A model generated the notes under the pieces. The model saw only the letters and a program-made list of their open reading frames with translations, did not search any database and was not told the origin of the DNA. Positions 31,135 through 43,745 of a stretch of DNA of 64,000 bases are shown here, one piece after another. The DNA is from Closterium sp. NIES-65 (taxonomy: Eukaryota > Streptophyta > Zygnematophyceae > Desmidiales > Closteriaceae), in assembly GCA_948144175.1 (NCBI GenBank), contig CANXME010002008.1:310001-374000 (forward strand), read 5' to 3'. Position 1 is the stretch's first letter; every line of letters begins with the position of its first letter. The translations under genes and the position numbers were made by a program.

Positions 31135-34100
31135 ATGCCTCTGAGTCGTACGGCCTCGGCCGCTCTGCCTTTCCTGATAGGGATTCTGGCAGGCGCTACG
31201 TTATTGACAATTCAGCAGATTATGACCGGAGGGAACATTTCGTTCCCCATCGCTTCTTCGTCCCTCTTTGCTTTCATGAATCCAGACAACCAATCCGTCG
31301 CCCAACACGTGGGAAACCCTGATTGGCTGGCCTCTTCTGCTTCGATCTTCGCTGCTAATGAAGAGATTCGTTATAACACGGACGCAGGACCTGTAGAAAG
31401 CAAGCTGAACGTGCATCTGGTAGCACATTCACACGATGACCTGGGATGGACGAGCACCATTGACAAGTACTACGTGAGTTCCCTCTCCCAGAAGGTCCAG
31501 AAACTCCCCTGAACTGAGCCTGTTCTCGTGAAAACGATTATCACACTGTGTAACAGTCATCTGTGACTTTCAGATTGGTACACTAATGCACGATATTATT
31601 CATTTTGAAAATCTTATTGTGAATGTGTGCAGGTTACATCAGTACAGTACATTATCGAGACTGTCATTGACCAGCTTGAGGCAAACCCTGACCGCAAGTT
31701 CATTCAGGTGGAGCAGGTGAGAGTGGCCAGCGTTGGGAACCAACAGTGTGTTTTTGTAATGCTGACCATGTCAGTCTAACTAACCGTGAAACGTTTCATA
31801 CTAATCTCAGGCTAAAAGTGTTCATTAATCTCAGGAGAAACATGTCGTTGGGATATTCAACCTTTGTCAGTTTGATTCTAGGCTAACCATCCATCTCAGG
31901 CTGTTCATGTCGCACATTCAAACTTATCATGACTTCAGTTCCAGAATAGCCTTGTCACATCAAACAATCTGAGGTGAACCAGGATAATTTTCCAACGCTC
32001 CCTCCTTTCGTTCCAGGCATTCTTCTATCGATGGTGGCAGCAGCAGCGAGAGGTCATGCGCAAGAGAGTGCGTGCTCTGGTTGCATCAGGTCAACTCGAA
32101 TTCGTGTACGCCAGTTAACCTCATTCTCATTGTCATCGTTTAGAATCTACTCCTTTGATTGTTGGCTCTAATGATTTACCTGCCTTCAAAATGGTAAAGG
32201 ATACAAAAACGGATAATCAATAAGAGTGAAAGTCATCTTTCACTGAAGTTTTTTTCGTCTGAATCTGCAGTAACTTGTTGTCTATTCTATTTGCTCCTGC
32301 TTACATGACAGCAACGGAGGGTGGGTGATATACGAGGAGGCCACCACACACTACACTGACATGGCCCACCAGATGTCAATTAGGCTGCGCTTCATTCTCT
32401 CCCCTCCCCCACTCCCCCCTCCCATGCCCTCACTTGCCTCGTGCGTGCAGCAACGGAGGGTGGGTGATGCACGACGAGGCCAGCACACACTACACCGACA
32501 TGGTCCACCAGATGTCGCTGGGGCTGCGCTTCCTGCGCTCCGAGTTCAACGTCACGCCGCGCATTGCATGGCAGATTGACCCGTTCGGCCACTCGGCAAC
32601 TCAAGCCAGTCTCATCACTGCTCAGGTGGGAAGGGGAATAGGAAGGAGGGTTTCTGGTTTACCCACGTTACATAATTGTTCTTTCCATGTAGTACCTTTT
32701 GACTCCACGGACCTCCCTCTGTAAATATAACATTTCCCCTCAACTCGATCCGCCCCCTCTCCGCCTCCTCCCACCTCCCACGCGCTTCCTCAATCTTTCT
32801 AACCTGCTGTTTGTGCCTGTATACTGTTGAGCCTCGCATATGAGCAGGCTGGGTTTGATGGAATATTTTTCTCCCGGGCAGACTATCAAGATGTTGCCAA
32901 TCGACAACAAGAAAAGAAGGAAGAGTTTGTGTGGCGCGCATCTAAAACATTTGGGAAATCGGCCCAGGTAAGCACTCTTCTGCAAAGTCGGGGCTTTCAT
33001 GGCATTCTTGCATGTAAGGACTGCTGTTGTCACACCATATTCTTCTTATTCTTGTACCCACTTTCAAGAATCTTTACAACCTGGCTGTCTTGACCAGGTG
33101 TTTGGTGGGCACCTCTATTGGATGTACGATCCTCCTCCCGGGCTTGATTGTGAGGACCTTAATTTTCCACCGTTTGTCCAGGTAAGACAAAGCACATGCC
33201 GGGCATGTGTGGGGCGACATGTGTGGTATGTGTGTGGTGTGTGTGTGGTATGTGTGGAGCGTGTGTGGGGCATATGTGGGGCACGTGTCAGGCAAAGACA
33301 CATGCCAACACGCCTGTCTTTCAGTTTCCCCAATTTCCCCCGCACTTCGGCAACAGAAAAAATTCTTCTGTGATGATCTTGTCCGCCAGCTCTAAGCTTT
33401 GGTCCCTTCCTGGACTCCTCGTTACAGGATGATCCGCAATCAGGGGAGTCAAACATCCGGAAGCTTGTCGGCCTGTTTGTCCAGCAAGCTTGGGAGCAGG
33501 TATGACTGGATGCTCGTGCGTAAAGCGTCTCCTGTCAATTGCTGCACTGCAAATGTGCATGCCTGAACAACGTCTTTGTGATTCTTGAAATACATGTCCA
33601 TCCATGCTTGCTCCGACCAACCACATTATGCTCACAGCTGTGACAGCCCTTGTCAGGATGCGCTTCTTCCCTGTGCCTATCTCCAACCCCTCATGTGCAG
33701 GCAAAGGTGACGCGGTCGAACCATGTGATGTTCACCATGGGGAAGGACTTTGCCTACTCCAACGCCATCATGTGGTTTAAGAACATGGACAAGCTCATTC
33801 ACTACGTCAACCTGGTATGCTGGAGTGGCACGGTGTGGTGTGATGCAATGCGGTAGGGTAATGCTTCATGTGGTTCAAGAACATGGACAAGCTCATTCAC
33901 TACGTCAACCTGGTATGCTGGAGTGGCACGGTGTGGTGTGATGCAATGCGGTAGGGTAATGCTTCATGTGGTTCAAGAACATGGACAAGCTCATTCACTA
34001 AGTCAACCTGGTCAGTGGCATGTTGTGGTGTGGTGTGGTATGGTGTGATGCGACGTAGGGTATGGTATGTGAGGGGAGTCGACGCTTTTTGGGGGGACTG

Positions 34101-37100
34101 TGAGGGGAGTCGACGCTTTTTGGGGGGGCTGTGAGGGGAGTCGACGCTTTCTGGGAGGGCTGTGAGGGTAGTCGACGCTTTTTGGGGGGGCTGTGAGGGG
34201 AGTCGACGCTTTTTGGGGGGGCTGTGAGGGGAGTCGACGCTTTTTGGGGGGGCTGTGAGGGGAGTCGACGCCTTTTGGGGGAGCTGTGAGGGTAGTCGAC
34301 GCTTTTTGGGGGGGCTGTGAGGGGAGTCGACGCTTTTTGGGGGGGCTGTGAGGGGAGTCGACGCTTTTTGGGGGGGCTGTGAGGGGAGTCGACGCTGCCC
34401 TGGGGCTTGAGTCAACTCAAAAAGGCCCATCTTCTTGTGCAACGTGTGTTCATCCACCCCCTCACCCCTGCCGGGATGGTCGGGTCAACATCCTCTACTC
34501 GCTCTGCCATGCCATGCCATGCCATGCCATGCACGTCCCCTCTGCAACGTGTGTTTTCATCCACTCCCTCACCCCTGCCAGGACGGTCGGGTCAACGCCC
34601 TCTACTCCACGCCCTCAATTTATCTGGACGCCAAGCAGCAAGCTGAGGAGACCTGGCCGGTCAAGACTGGCGACTTCTTCCCGTGAGTAGTGCATGCATT
34701 GCAGTGCTCATGCTAATGCAGCCTGCTCTTGAGGCAAGGCAGCATGCTGACAAGACTCGTCGTCCTCCTCCTTCTCATCCTCTTCCCCCCTACCTCCCCA
34801 CCCCGTTCTTTCCTCCTCCCCCATGCATCTATGCCGACGCACCGCACGCCTACTGGACCGGCTTCTACTCTTCCCATCCAGCCTTCAAGCGCTACGTGCG
34901 CGTGTGCAGCGTTTTCTGAGATTTGAGACGTCTTAACACCCTTCCACCCCCTTCTTTTCCCCTCCCCACCCACACCCCCACCATGCAGATATGCTGATGC
35001 ACCGCACGCCTATTGGACCGGCTTCTACTCCTCTCGCCCAGCCTTCAAGCGCTACGTGCGCTCCTGCAGCGCGCTGCTGCTAGCAGCAAGTATTCTGGAA
35101 GCAGCAGTGGGGCGAGAGGCCCTGCAAGCATGGGGAGGCGACACCGACGGGATGAATCTTGTGGGATCTGGCGCTGGCAGAATGATGGTCGCGAGTTTCC
35201 ATCCCTCGGAGGCGCCTAGTGTGGCAACTGGGGAGGGTGGGAGTGGCGGCGGAGACAGCAATGCTGGTGCAGGATACGGGTCTGCTGCTGCTACTGGTGC
35301 CGGTGGTGGTGGTGGTGGGGATAGTAATGGTGGTGTTCCTGGTGCTGGGAGCCGGGAGGCTCGGGCCGCGTCGACAGCATCGCTGGGGGAGGCAGTGGCA
35401 GTGGTGCAGCACCACGATGCCATCACAGGCACGGCCCAGCAGCACGTGAATGATGACTACACACTCCGCCTGCACCGAGCAGCACAGGAGGTGAGAAACT
35501 GGGAGGTTGGAGGTGTTGGAAGGAGTGGGAGAAGGGGGCTGAGATGACAGAGCAGCACAGGAGGTGAGGAATTGGGAGGTTGTTTGGTGGTAAGCGCACT
35601 CAGACCAAGGAATCGCACACTATGCATATCCCTGAACCCCTTTTCCACAGTTTTCCCTCACTTGTTCCCCCACCTTGTTTCTCCTGTTCCTCCTCTTTTC
35701 CCCAGCCTGAAGCTCTGACTCTGTTTTCCCCTCACCTGCCCTCCTCTCCCCACGCCAGGCCTCCACTGTTCTCACCAGCGCCCTGGCATACCTCATTCTG
35801 CACCCGCCGCCTCCTCTTTCTCCCTCGCCTCCCACCGGCACCAACTCCTCTGCACCAGGTCCCACCCATGCGGCGCCTGCTGCCACTCCCGCCAATAGGC
35901 CTGCTGCAGCTGGCACCGGTGCTGCTGCCACCGCTGCCGCCGCCGCCGCCACTGCTCCTAGTGTCACTCCCCAGGAACCTGCCACTGCTGGTGCGGATAC
36001 TGCTGCTGCTGGTGACGAGCCTGCTGCCCCAGATGCGGCTGTGCCTGCAAACACCAGCGCAACGCCACATCGTGCTCCTCTTGAAACACAGGGCTCATTG
36101 CAGGAAGAAGGTATTAACAGGGGGAGGCGGTTGCAGGAGAAGCCGAAGCTGCTGCTCGAGACGGTGAGTGGGGATTGAAGTGTGGTTGGTGGGAGGATTG
36201 GTGATGGAAGAGATTGGTTTGGTGTCGAGCCTCTTTCTTGATGAAGAGCTGCATGTTTCAGCAGCTCTTACACCCTTGATGGGACTGTTTTCCTTGTCAT
36301 CTCTCCCAGATGTCTGGAAACTTCTGCTTTAAACTTGTGCATGTTTCAACAGAGAATTCCCCTTCCTACTCCCTCCTCCTCTCCCCTTTTTCCTGCTCCC
36401 TGCAGTGCCCTCTGCTGAACATCTCCTTCTGCCCACCCTCGCAGTCTGGTCTTGAACCCGGCAAGACCCTGGTGAGTCCTCAATCAGTCAATCTTCCTGG
36501 TAACCTCTACCCGTTTTAAGTTGACCCCCTAGCGAGTTGACGCTCTGGTGAGTCCCACCACCTCATCTGGTGCGTTGTGCATGGGGCACGTTGCTCATCA
36601 TCAGGATTGTGACTGTTAGCTGTGCTTCAACAGCCGATGCTCCAGCCAGCTGACGGCACACTGCTGCCATGCTGTGCCATGCTGTGCCATGCCGTGCCAT
36701 GCCATGCCATCCCACCACCGCTTGTCTCATCCCCAACCACCACCACTCCCCCCCATCCTCCCTTGCATCAGGTGGTGGTCGCCTTCAATCCCCTTGCCTG
36801 GGGTCGCACTGAAATCATCCGCATTCCAGTAAGCTCCTATCTCCAGCATCCTTTTGAGTTTCAGCAGGTAATATTCAAGCCATGAGCCCTTCCCTGTGTT
36901 AGCTCTGATTTCCGAAAACCACCTGCTTTCAAGTGCTAACTCACTATACTCCACTGTTCCTCGCACCCTCCCACCCTTTCCCAGTATCATTCTCTTCCCC
37001 TTCCCCTCCCATCCCACATTCCCCTCGTCTCCTTCTTTCAGTACCCTCTCCTTCCTCACGCCCTCCTGCCATCCGCTCTCTGCTCTCCACTCCACTCCCT

Positions 37101-40100
37101 CTATCATCCCCACCAACTTTACCCACCAGTCTGTGCTATTACACCTCATCCCTCAGTTTTCCTTCTTGCAACCATCCGCTACTGCCCACCCAAGCATGTC
37201 CCTCCCCTGCCCTCCATTCGTCTTTTCCCCTCTCCTGCCGCTCTCCCTTTCTCCCCTCTCCTGCCGCTCCCCCTTTCTCCCCTCTCCTGCCGCTCTCCCT
37301 TCCTCCCCTCTCCCGCCGCTCTCCCTTTCTTCCTTCCTCTCTTCCCTCTCCCTCCCCTCGCCGTACCCATCACCCCCTGCCATCAGGTCTCCGCTCCCTC
37401 GGTCATTGTCACAGACTCGACCCACAAGCCCATCCCATCACAGCTCATCCCAGACCTCCTCCCTCGTCCAGTAATCCGCACGTTCTACGCAGCAGCACAT
37501 GCAGGCGCCAGCGTGCCTCCAGTGGAGCAGCAGCAGGGGGTGACGTCAGTGGTGTTCCGTGCTGAGGTGCCTCCTTTGGGCTACTCCACATTCTTCCTCA
37601 CTGCAGCCCAGCCAGGTTTGACTCTTTTTTTTTTTGGTCAAGAGTGAATCATCTGTGCACTCTACGCAGCACCGCATGCAGGCGCCAGCGCACCTCCTCC
37701 CAAGAAGCAGCAGGGGGTGATGTCAGTGATGTTCCGTGCTGTGGTATTCCACTTTGTTCCTCGTTGCAGCCCAGCCAGGTATGGCATTCGCTGAGCTTTC
37801 TCAGAGGTGGGTATCTTCGATTTCTGAACCTCTCACCTCTTGTTACAATGCTTCTCTCAAATTCTCCCCTTTTCAGGAGCTGTGGGGGCAGCAGTGAGCA
37901 GCAGTGACTGGATCTTGGGACCAAAGAAGCAGAGGGGACGGAACACGAGGAGCAAGAAGGGGAAGAAGAAAAAGAAGAAGGCAAAGAAGGATGACTATGA
38001 GGAGGGGGGGGAAGGAGGAGAGGGAGGGGAGGGAGGGGAGGAAGGGGAGGCAGAAGAGGAAGGGTATGAGGAGGGGCAGGAGGAAGGGGTTGAGGCAAAA
38101 GGGGAGGAGGGCTATGCTGGAGGGGAGGAAGGAGGGGAAGGCGGGGAAGGAGAGGAGGAGGAGGAGGTGGGCTATGGTGTAGGTCAGGGGGATGAGATAG
38201 TTCTAGGGGGGGTGGTGGCTGGTCGGCCAGCAGCGCGTGTCTATTTCTCCAAGGCTGCTCGTGGAATGACACGTGCTGAGCTCATCAAGCCGAATGGCAA
38301 GGCCTTTGCCACGGTATGTGTGCCATGCCTTTCCTTGTGCCATGTCGTCCATGTGCCATGTCTTTCCATGTGCCATGCCCCTTACATGTGCCATGTCTTT
38401 GCATGTGCCATGCCCCGTCCATTTGACATGCCATTGCACCTTTAGAATCCAATGTGTTGCAACTTTCACTCTTGCTGGCAGTACACTGTTTTTCTTCTCC
38501 CTGTGCCCTCTCTCCCTATGCCCCGGTTGATGCCTCCCTGCGGTGCTATCAGCTAGCAGCAGCCAACATCAGCAGCGAAACGCTCTTTTACTCATCTGCA
38601 GAGGTCAGTTGTCGCCCTCCACTTGTCCTTTGTCAATTGTCAGTTGTCAGTTGTCAGTTGCCCGTCCACCTCCTCCACGTCAGTTGCCCCCCCGCCTCCT
38701 ACACGCTCATGCATCAGTCTCCGTGTTAATTCCTGCTGTTGCATGCCACTGTTCCCTCACTTTCCCTTCCCCCTCTATCCGCCTTCTGTTATCACATCAC
38801 TTGCACCTCCTTACTTTCTCCTCACCTCTTATTTCCAGTCCCCGTCACAATCCACTCTGCACATATTTCAACACCCCCCCTTTTTTTGCATCCCCTACTC
38901 CCCCCCCACCCCACCCCTCCAGTCAGGAGCATACATCTTCAAGCCCACAGCAGACGGTGCGCTGCCGTTCCGGCCTTCGCAGTATGATTGTTTATATTCT
39001 CAGAAAAACTCTCTCTTATCCCCCTCCTTGCATCATAACCGCACCCCCTCCAGTCAGGGGCGTACATCTTCAAGCCCACAGCGGACGGTGCGCTGCCGTT
39101 CCGCAGGAAGCAGAGGGTGCCGATCCGCGTGCTGCGAGGGCCCATCGTGGAGGAGTTTCACCGCCAGGTGGCGCGTGACGTGTCCGAGGTGAGGAGATGT
39201 GGTGAATAGAGACGGTTATGCAGCACCATGGTTGCTGCGAGGGCCCAGTGTGGAACGAGTTACACCGGCAGGTGGCTCGTGACGTGTTGGAGGAGAGGCG
39301 ATGGAGTGAGTGGAAGAAGATGGCTACTGAGCAGCAGCGAATAGAGATGATTGGGGTGCCAGTGGTTGCTGCGAGGGCCCATCGTGGAGTAGTATCACCG
39401 GCAGTTGGCGCGTGACGTGTCCGAGGTGAGGGGATGCGGTGAATAGAGACGGTTATTGCAGCACCATGGTTGCTGCGAGGGCCCATTGTGGAGGCGTTTC
39501 ATCGCCAGGTGGCGCGTGACGTGTCCCAGGTGAGGCGATGGAGTGAGTGGAAGGAGATGGCTACTGAGAAGCAGCGAATAGAGATGCATTGAATAGAGAC
39601 GATTGGGGTGCCAGTGGTTGCTGCGAGGGCCCATCGTGGAGGAGTTTCACCGGCAGTTGGCCCGTGACGTGTCCGAGGTGAGGGGATGGAGTGAATGGGG
39701 ACGAATAGAGATGCAGGAAAGCATCAAATAAAGAGATTTGGTGAATAGAGGCAATTGTGGTGTCTCTCTCACAGTGGTTGCTGCGATGGGCGCTTGTTGC
39801 TAGCAGCAGGGAACCGAGGTGCAGTGAAAAGAGGCGGATAAGAGGGTGCCGATCCATGTGCTGCGAGGACCCATAGTGGAGGAGTTTAGCTGGCAGGTGA
39901 CTCGTGACGTGTCGGAGGTGAGGTGATGCAGAGGAAGTTCTCTGCCTCTAAGGTGCTCTGCCTCTAAGGTGCGCTGCCTCTAAGGTGCTCTGCCTCTAAG
40001 GTGCTCTGCCTCTAAGGTGCTCTGCCTCTAAGGTGCTCTGCCTCTAAGGTGCTCTGCCTCTAAGGTGCTCTGCCTCTAAGGTGCTCTGCCTCTAAGGTGC

Positions 40101-43100
40101 TCTGCCTCTAAGGTGTTCTGCCTCTAAGGTGCTCTGCCTCTAAGGTGCTCTGCCTCTAAGGTGCTCTGCCTCTAAGGTGCTCTGCCTCTAAGGTGCTCTG
40201 CCTCTAAGGTGCTCTGCCTCTAAGGTGCTCTGCCTCTAAGGTGCTCTGCCTCTGAGCTGCTCTGCCTCTAAGGTGCTCTGCCTCTAAGGTGCTCTGCCTC
40301 TAAGGTGCTCTGCCTCTAAGGTGCTCTGCCTCTAAGGTGCTCTGCCTCTAAGGTGCTCTGCCTCTAAGGTGCTCTGCCTCAACGTGCTCCGCCTCTAAGC
40401 TGCTCTGCCTCTAAGGTGCTCTGCCTCTAAGCTGCTCTGCCTCTAAGCTGCTCTGCCTCTAAGGTGCTCTGCCTCTAAGGTGCTCTGCCTCTAAGGTGCT
40501 CTGCCTCTAAGGTGCTTTGCCTCTAAGGTGCTCTGCCTCTAAGCTGCTCTGCCTCTAAGCTGCTCTGCCTCTAAGCTGCTCTGCCTCTAAGGTGCTCTGC
40601 CTCTAAGCTGCTCTGCCTCTAAGCTGCTCTGCCTCTAAGCTGCTCTGCCTAAGCTGCTCTGCCTCTAAGCTGCTCTGCCTCTAAGCTGCTCTGCCTCTAA
40701 GCTGCTCTGCCTCTAAGGTGCTCTGCCTCTAATGTGCTCTGCCTCTAAGGTGCTCTGCCTCTAAGCTGCTCTGCCTCTAAGCTGCTCTGCCTCTAAGGTG
40801 CTCTGCCTCTAATATACTCTGCCTCTAAGGTGCTCTGCCTCTAAGCTACTCTGCCTCTAACGTGCTCCGCCTCTAAGCTGCTCTGCCTCTAAGGTGCTCT
40901 GCCTCTAAGGTGCTCTGCCTCTAAGCTGCTCTGCCTCTAAGCTGCTCTGCCTCTAAGGTGCTCTGCCTCTAAGGTGCTCTGCCTCTAACGTGCTCTGCCT
41001 CTAACGTGCTCCGCCTCTAAGTTGCTCTGCCTCTAAGGTGCTCTGCCTCTAAGCTTCTCTGCCTCTAAGGGAAGGATTGTGGAGGGCTTGAGTTCCTTGG
41101 ATTGGGGGTGTGCGTCTCTGAATGCCTCTTAACTGACTGATATGTCGTCTTCCCTGCGTATGCATCGTACCTACTCTAGAAAGAACTAACTGGAACTTGG
41201 GTGCTCGCGTCATACCTTTGTCACTTTGTGTCATGTCTCCCCTGCAGGTGTATCGAGTTTACCCGGGGGAGAATTACGCCGAGCTTGGCTACTCCATAGG
41301 GCCTCTTGTTGAGGATGGGTCCCTGGGGAAAGAGGTTGTTGCCTCCTTCTCCTCTTCCATTCAGAGTGGCGATATCTTTCACACGGACTCCAACGGCCGT
41401 GACTACCTCAAACGAGTGAGCTTATATGGAGGATATATCATAGAGCGGATTGGTAGGATACGAACAGGTCAAATATATCAGAGTAAGCCTTTCCTCTGTA
41501 GATTGTACAGCCTCTTGTTCACTTCTCTTCTAAAAGAGTATCATCCTCTTGGTTTCGGCTCTCCCCTGACCTTCTCTCTGCCGGTTGCCCATCACTCCCC
41601 CTCCCTACACCTCTCCCCCTCCCTACACCTCTCCCCCTCCCTACACCTCTCTCCCTCCCTACACCTCTCCCCCTCCCTACACCTCTCCCGCCCCCTACAC
41701 CTCTTCTCACTTCGCTCCTACCTACTGTGCTGTCCTACAGGTTCGTGACTCTCGCCCTGACTGGACCCTCACAGTCAAGGAGCCCATAGCAGGGAACTTC
41801 TACCCCGTGAGTAACTCACTTTCACAAATGCTCAGAAGTAAGGTCCTCTCTCAAGCAATTCACGCCAGTATTGAGCTCCAAATTCCGCTCAGTCAAAGAC
41901 CCCATAGCAGGTAACTTCTACCCAGTGAGTTCTTATTGCATCTTCTCCCCCAAGGCACATCAGAAGTCCTTATTGCTTCCTCACTCTCCCATCTCTCCCA
42001 CCCCTCACTCCCGCCCCTCTCTCACCCTCACTCCCTCCTGCAGGTGACGGTGGGGGCGTTCATCGGGGATGGGGAGGCACAGCTGTCGCTGCTGGTGGAC
42101 CGAGCAGCCGGTGCTGCCAGCCTGGCAGCCGGACAGCTCGAAGTCATGCTGCACCGGTGAGCCTACAACTCAACTCATGCTGCACCGGTGAGCCTACAAC
42201 TCAACTCATGCTGCACCGGTGAGCCTACAACTCAACTCATGCTGCACCGGTGAGCCTACAACTCAACTCATGCTGCACCGGTGAGCCTACAACTCAACTC
42301 ATGCTGCACCGGTGAGCCTACAACTCAACTCATGCTGCACCGGTGAGCCTACAACTCAACTCATGCTGCACCGGTGAGCCTACAACTCAACTCATGCTGC
42401 ACCTGTGAGCCTACAACTCAACTCATGCTGCACCGGTGAGCCTACAACTCAACTCATGCTGCACCGGTGAGCCTACAACTCAACTCATGCTGCACCGGTG
42501 AGCCTACAACTCAACTCATGCTGCACCGGTGAGCCTACAACTCAACTCATGCTGCACCTGTGAGCCTACAACTCAACTCATGCTGCACCGGTGAGCCTAC
42601 AACTCAACTCATGCTGCACCTGTGAGCTTCACACCGCACTGATGAGCTTCACGCTGCACCGGTGAGCCCCTGAAGTATCGGCATACTAGCGGCATTGTTT
42701 CAGCGTAGATCCCCAACTCATGCTGCAAGGTTAAGCGCCTGTAGCAGAGGCCTGGTTTTCAGCCTGGGTCAACTGTTTAAAATGCAGTCAAAATGGCCTC
42801 TGCTGTGATACGTGCAACCTTTGTAATGCTTGTCGTTTTTATATATATATATTTTTTATCCCCCTATCCAAATTTCCAGCCGCTTGGATACGGTGGACAA
42901 CAAGGGAGTTGGAGAGCCGTTAAACGAAGATGTCTGTGTGGAGGATAAATGCTACCACCTTGTCGTAAGTTCCAATGCGCCTATATAACAAAAAATCATT
43001 TGGCATTTAAGCGCAAATTCTGAACATTGGACGCTGATCAACATCGTTCTCTCTTTTTGAGGTCACCTTTCGCGGTGATGGTCACCTTTTGAGCCGAGTC

Positions 43101-43675
43101 AACATTGTTTCTTTGCCCGTAAACCGGAGATAAAGTCACTTCCCTCCCTTGGGCGTCCAGGTGGTGGGATCACTCCGCTTCGCAGTGCTGCCAGACACAC
43201 GGGCACGGCCAGGCACACCCCCACAGCAGGCATCAGGCGGGGCAGCAGCAGGGGCCTTCTGGCGGAGAGATCACTCCCAGAGGATGCTGTCCCCGCTGCA
43301 GCTCGCTTTTGCTGTCGAGGTGAGCAGTGACTCCTGAGTTGGCTCAAAGGTCGCAGCAAGTATCAGGCGGGGCGGCAGCGGGGGCCTTCTGGTGGAGAGA
43401 CCACAGCCAGCGGATGCTGTCCCCTCTGCAGCTCGCTTTCGCTGTCGAGGTGAGAAATGGGCTGTTAGTCCACTCGAAAACAGGTGAGAGATCTCTTCTG
43501 AGTCGACTCAAAGGAGGTGAGGGATGGCTTCTGAGTTGACTCACATGTCACAGCAGGCATCAGGCGACCACACTCAGTGCCTGCTCTCTCCCCTGCAGCG
43601 TTTTCTCTGTCTAGGTGAGAGATTGAGGTTTGTGTGGTTGGGAAGGGGAGGGCAAGGGATAGGGGAGAAGGGGGG

Positions 43676-43745
<70 letters not shown>

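Noticed and set aside
42157..42625. Regular repeat spacing resembling a CRISPR array
   Set aside because: Units are directly tandem without unique spacers and lie in a eukaryotic intron; same for 50673-51066 and 52661-53340.
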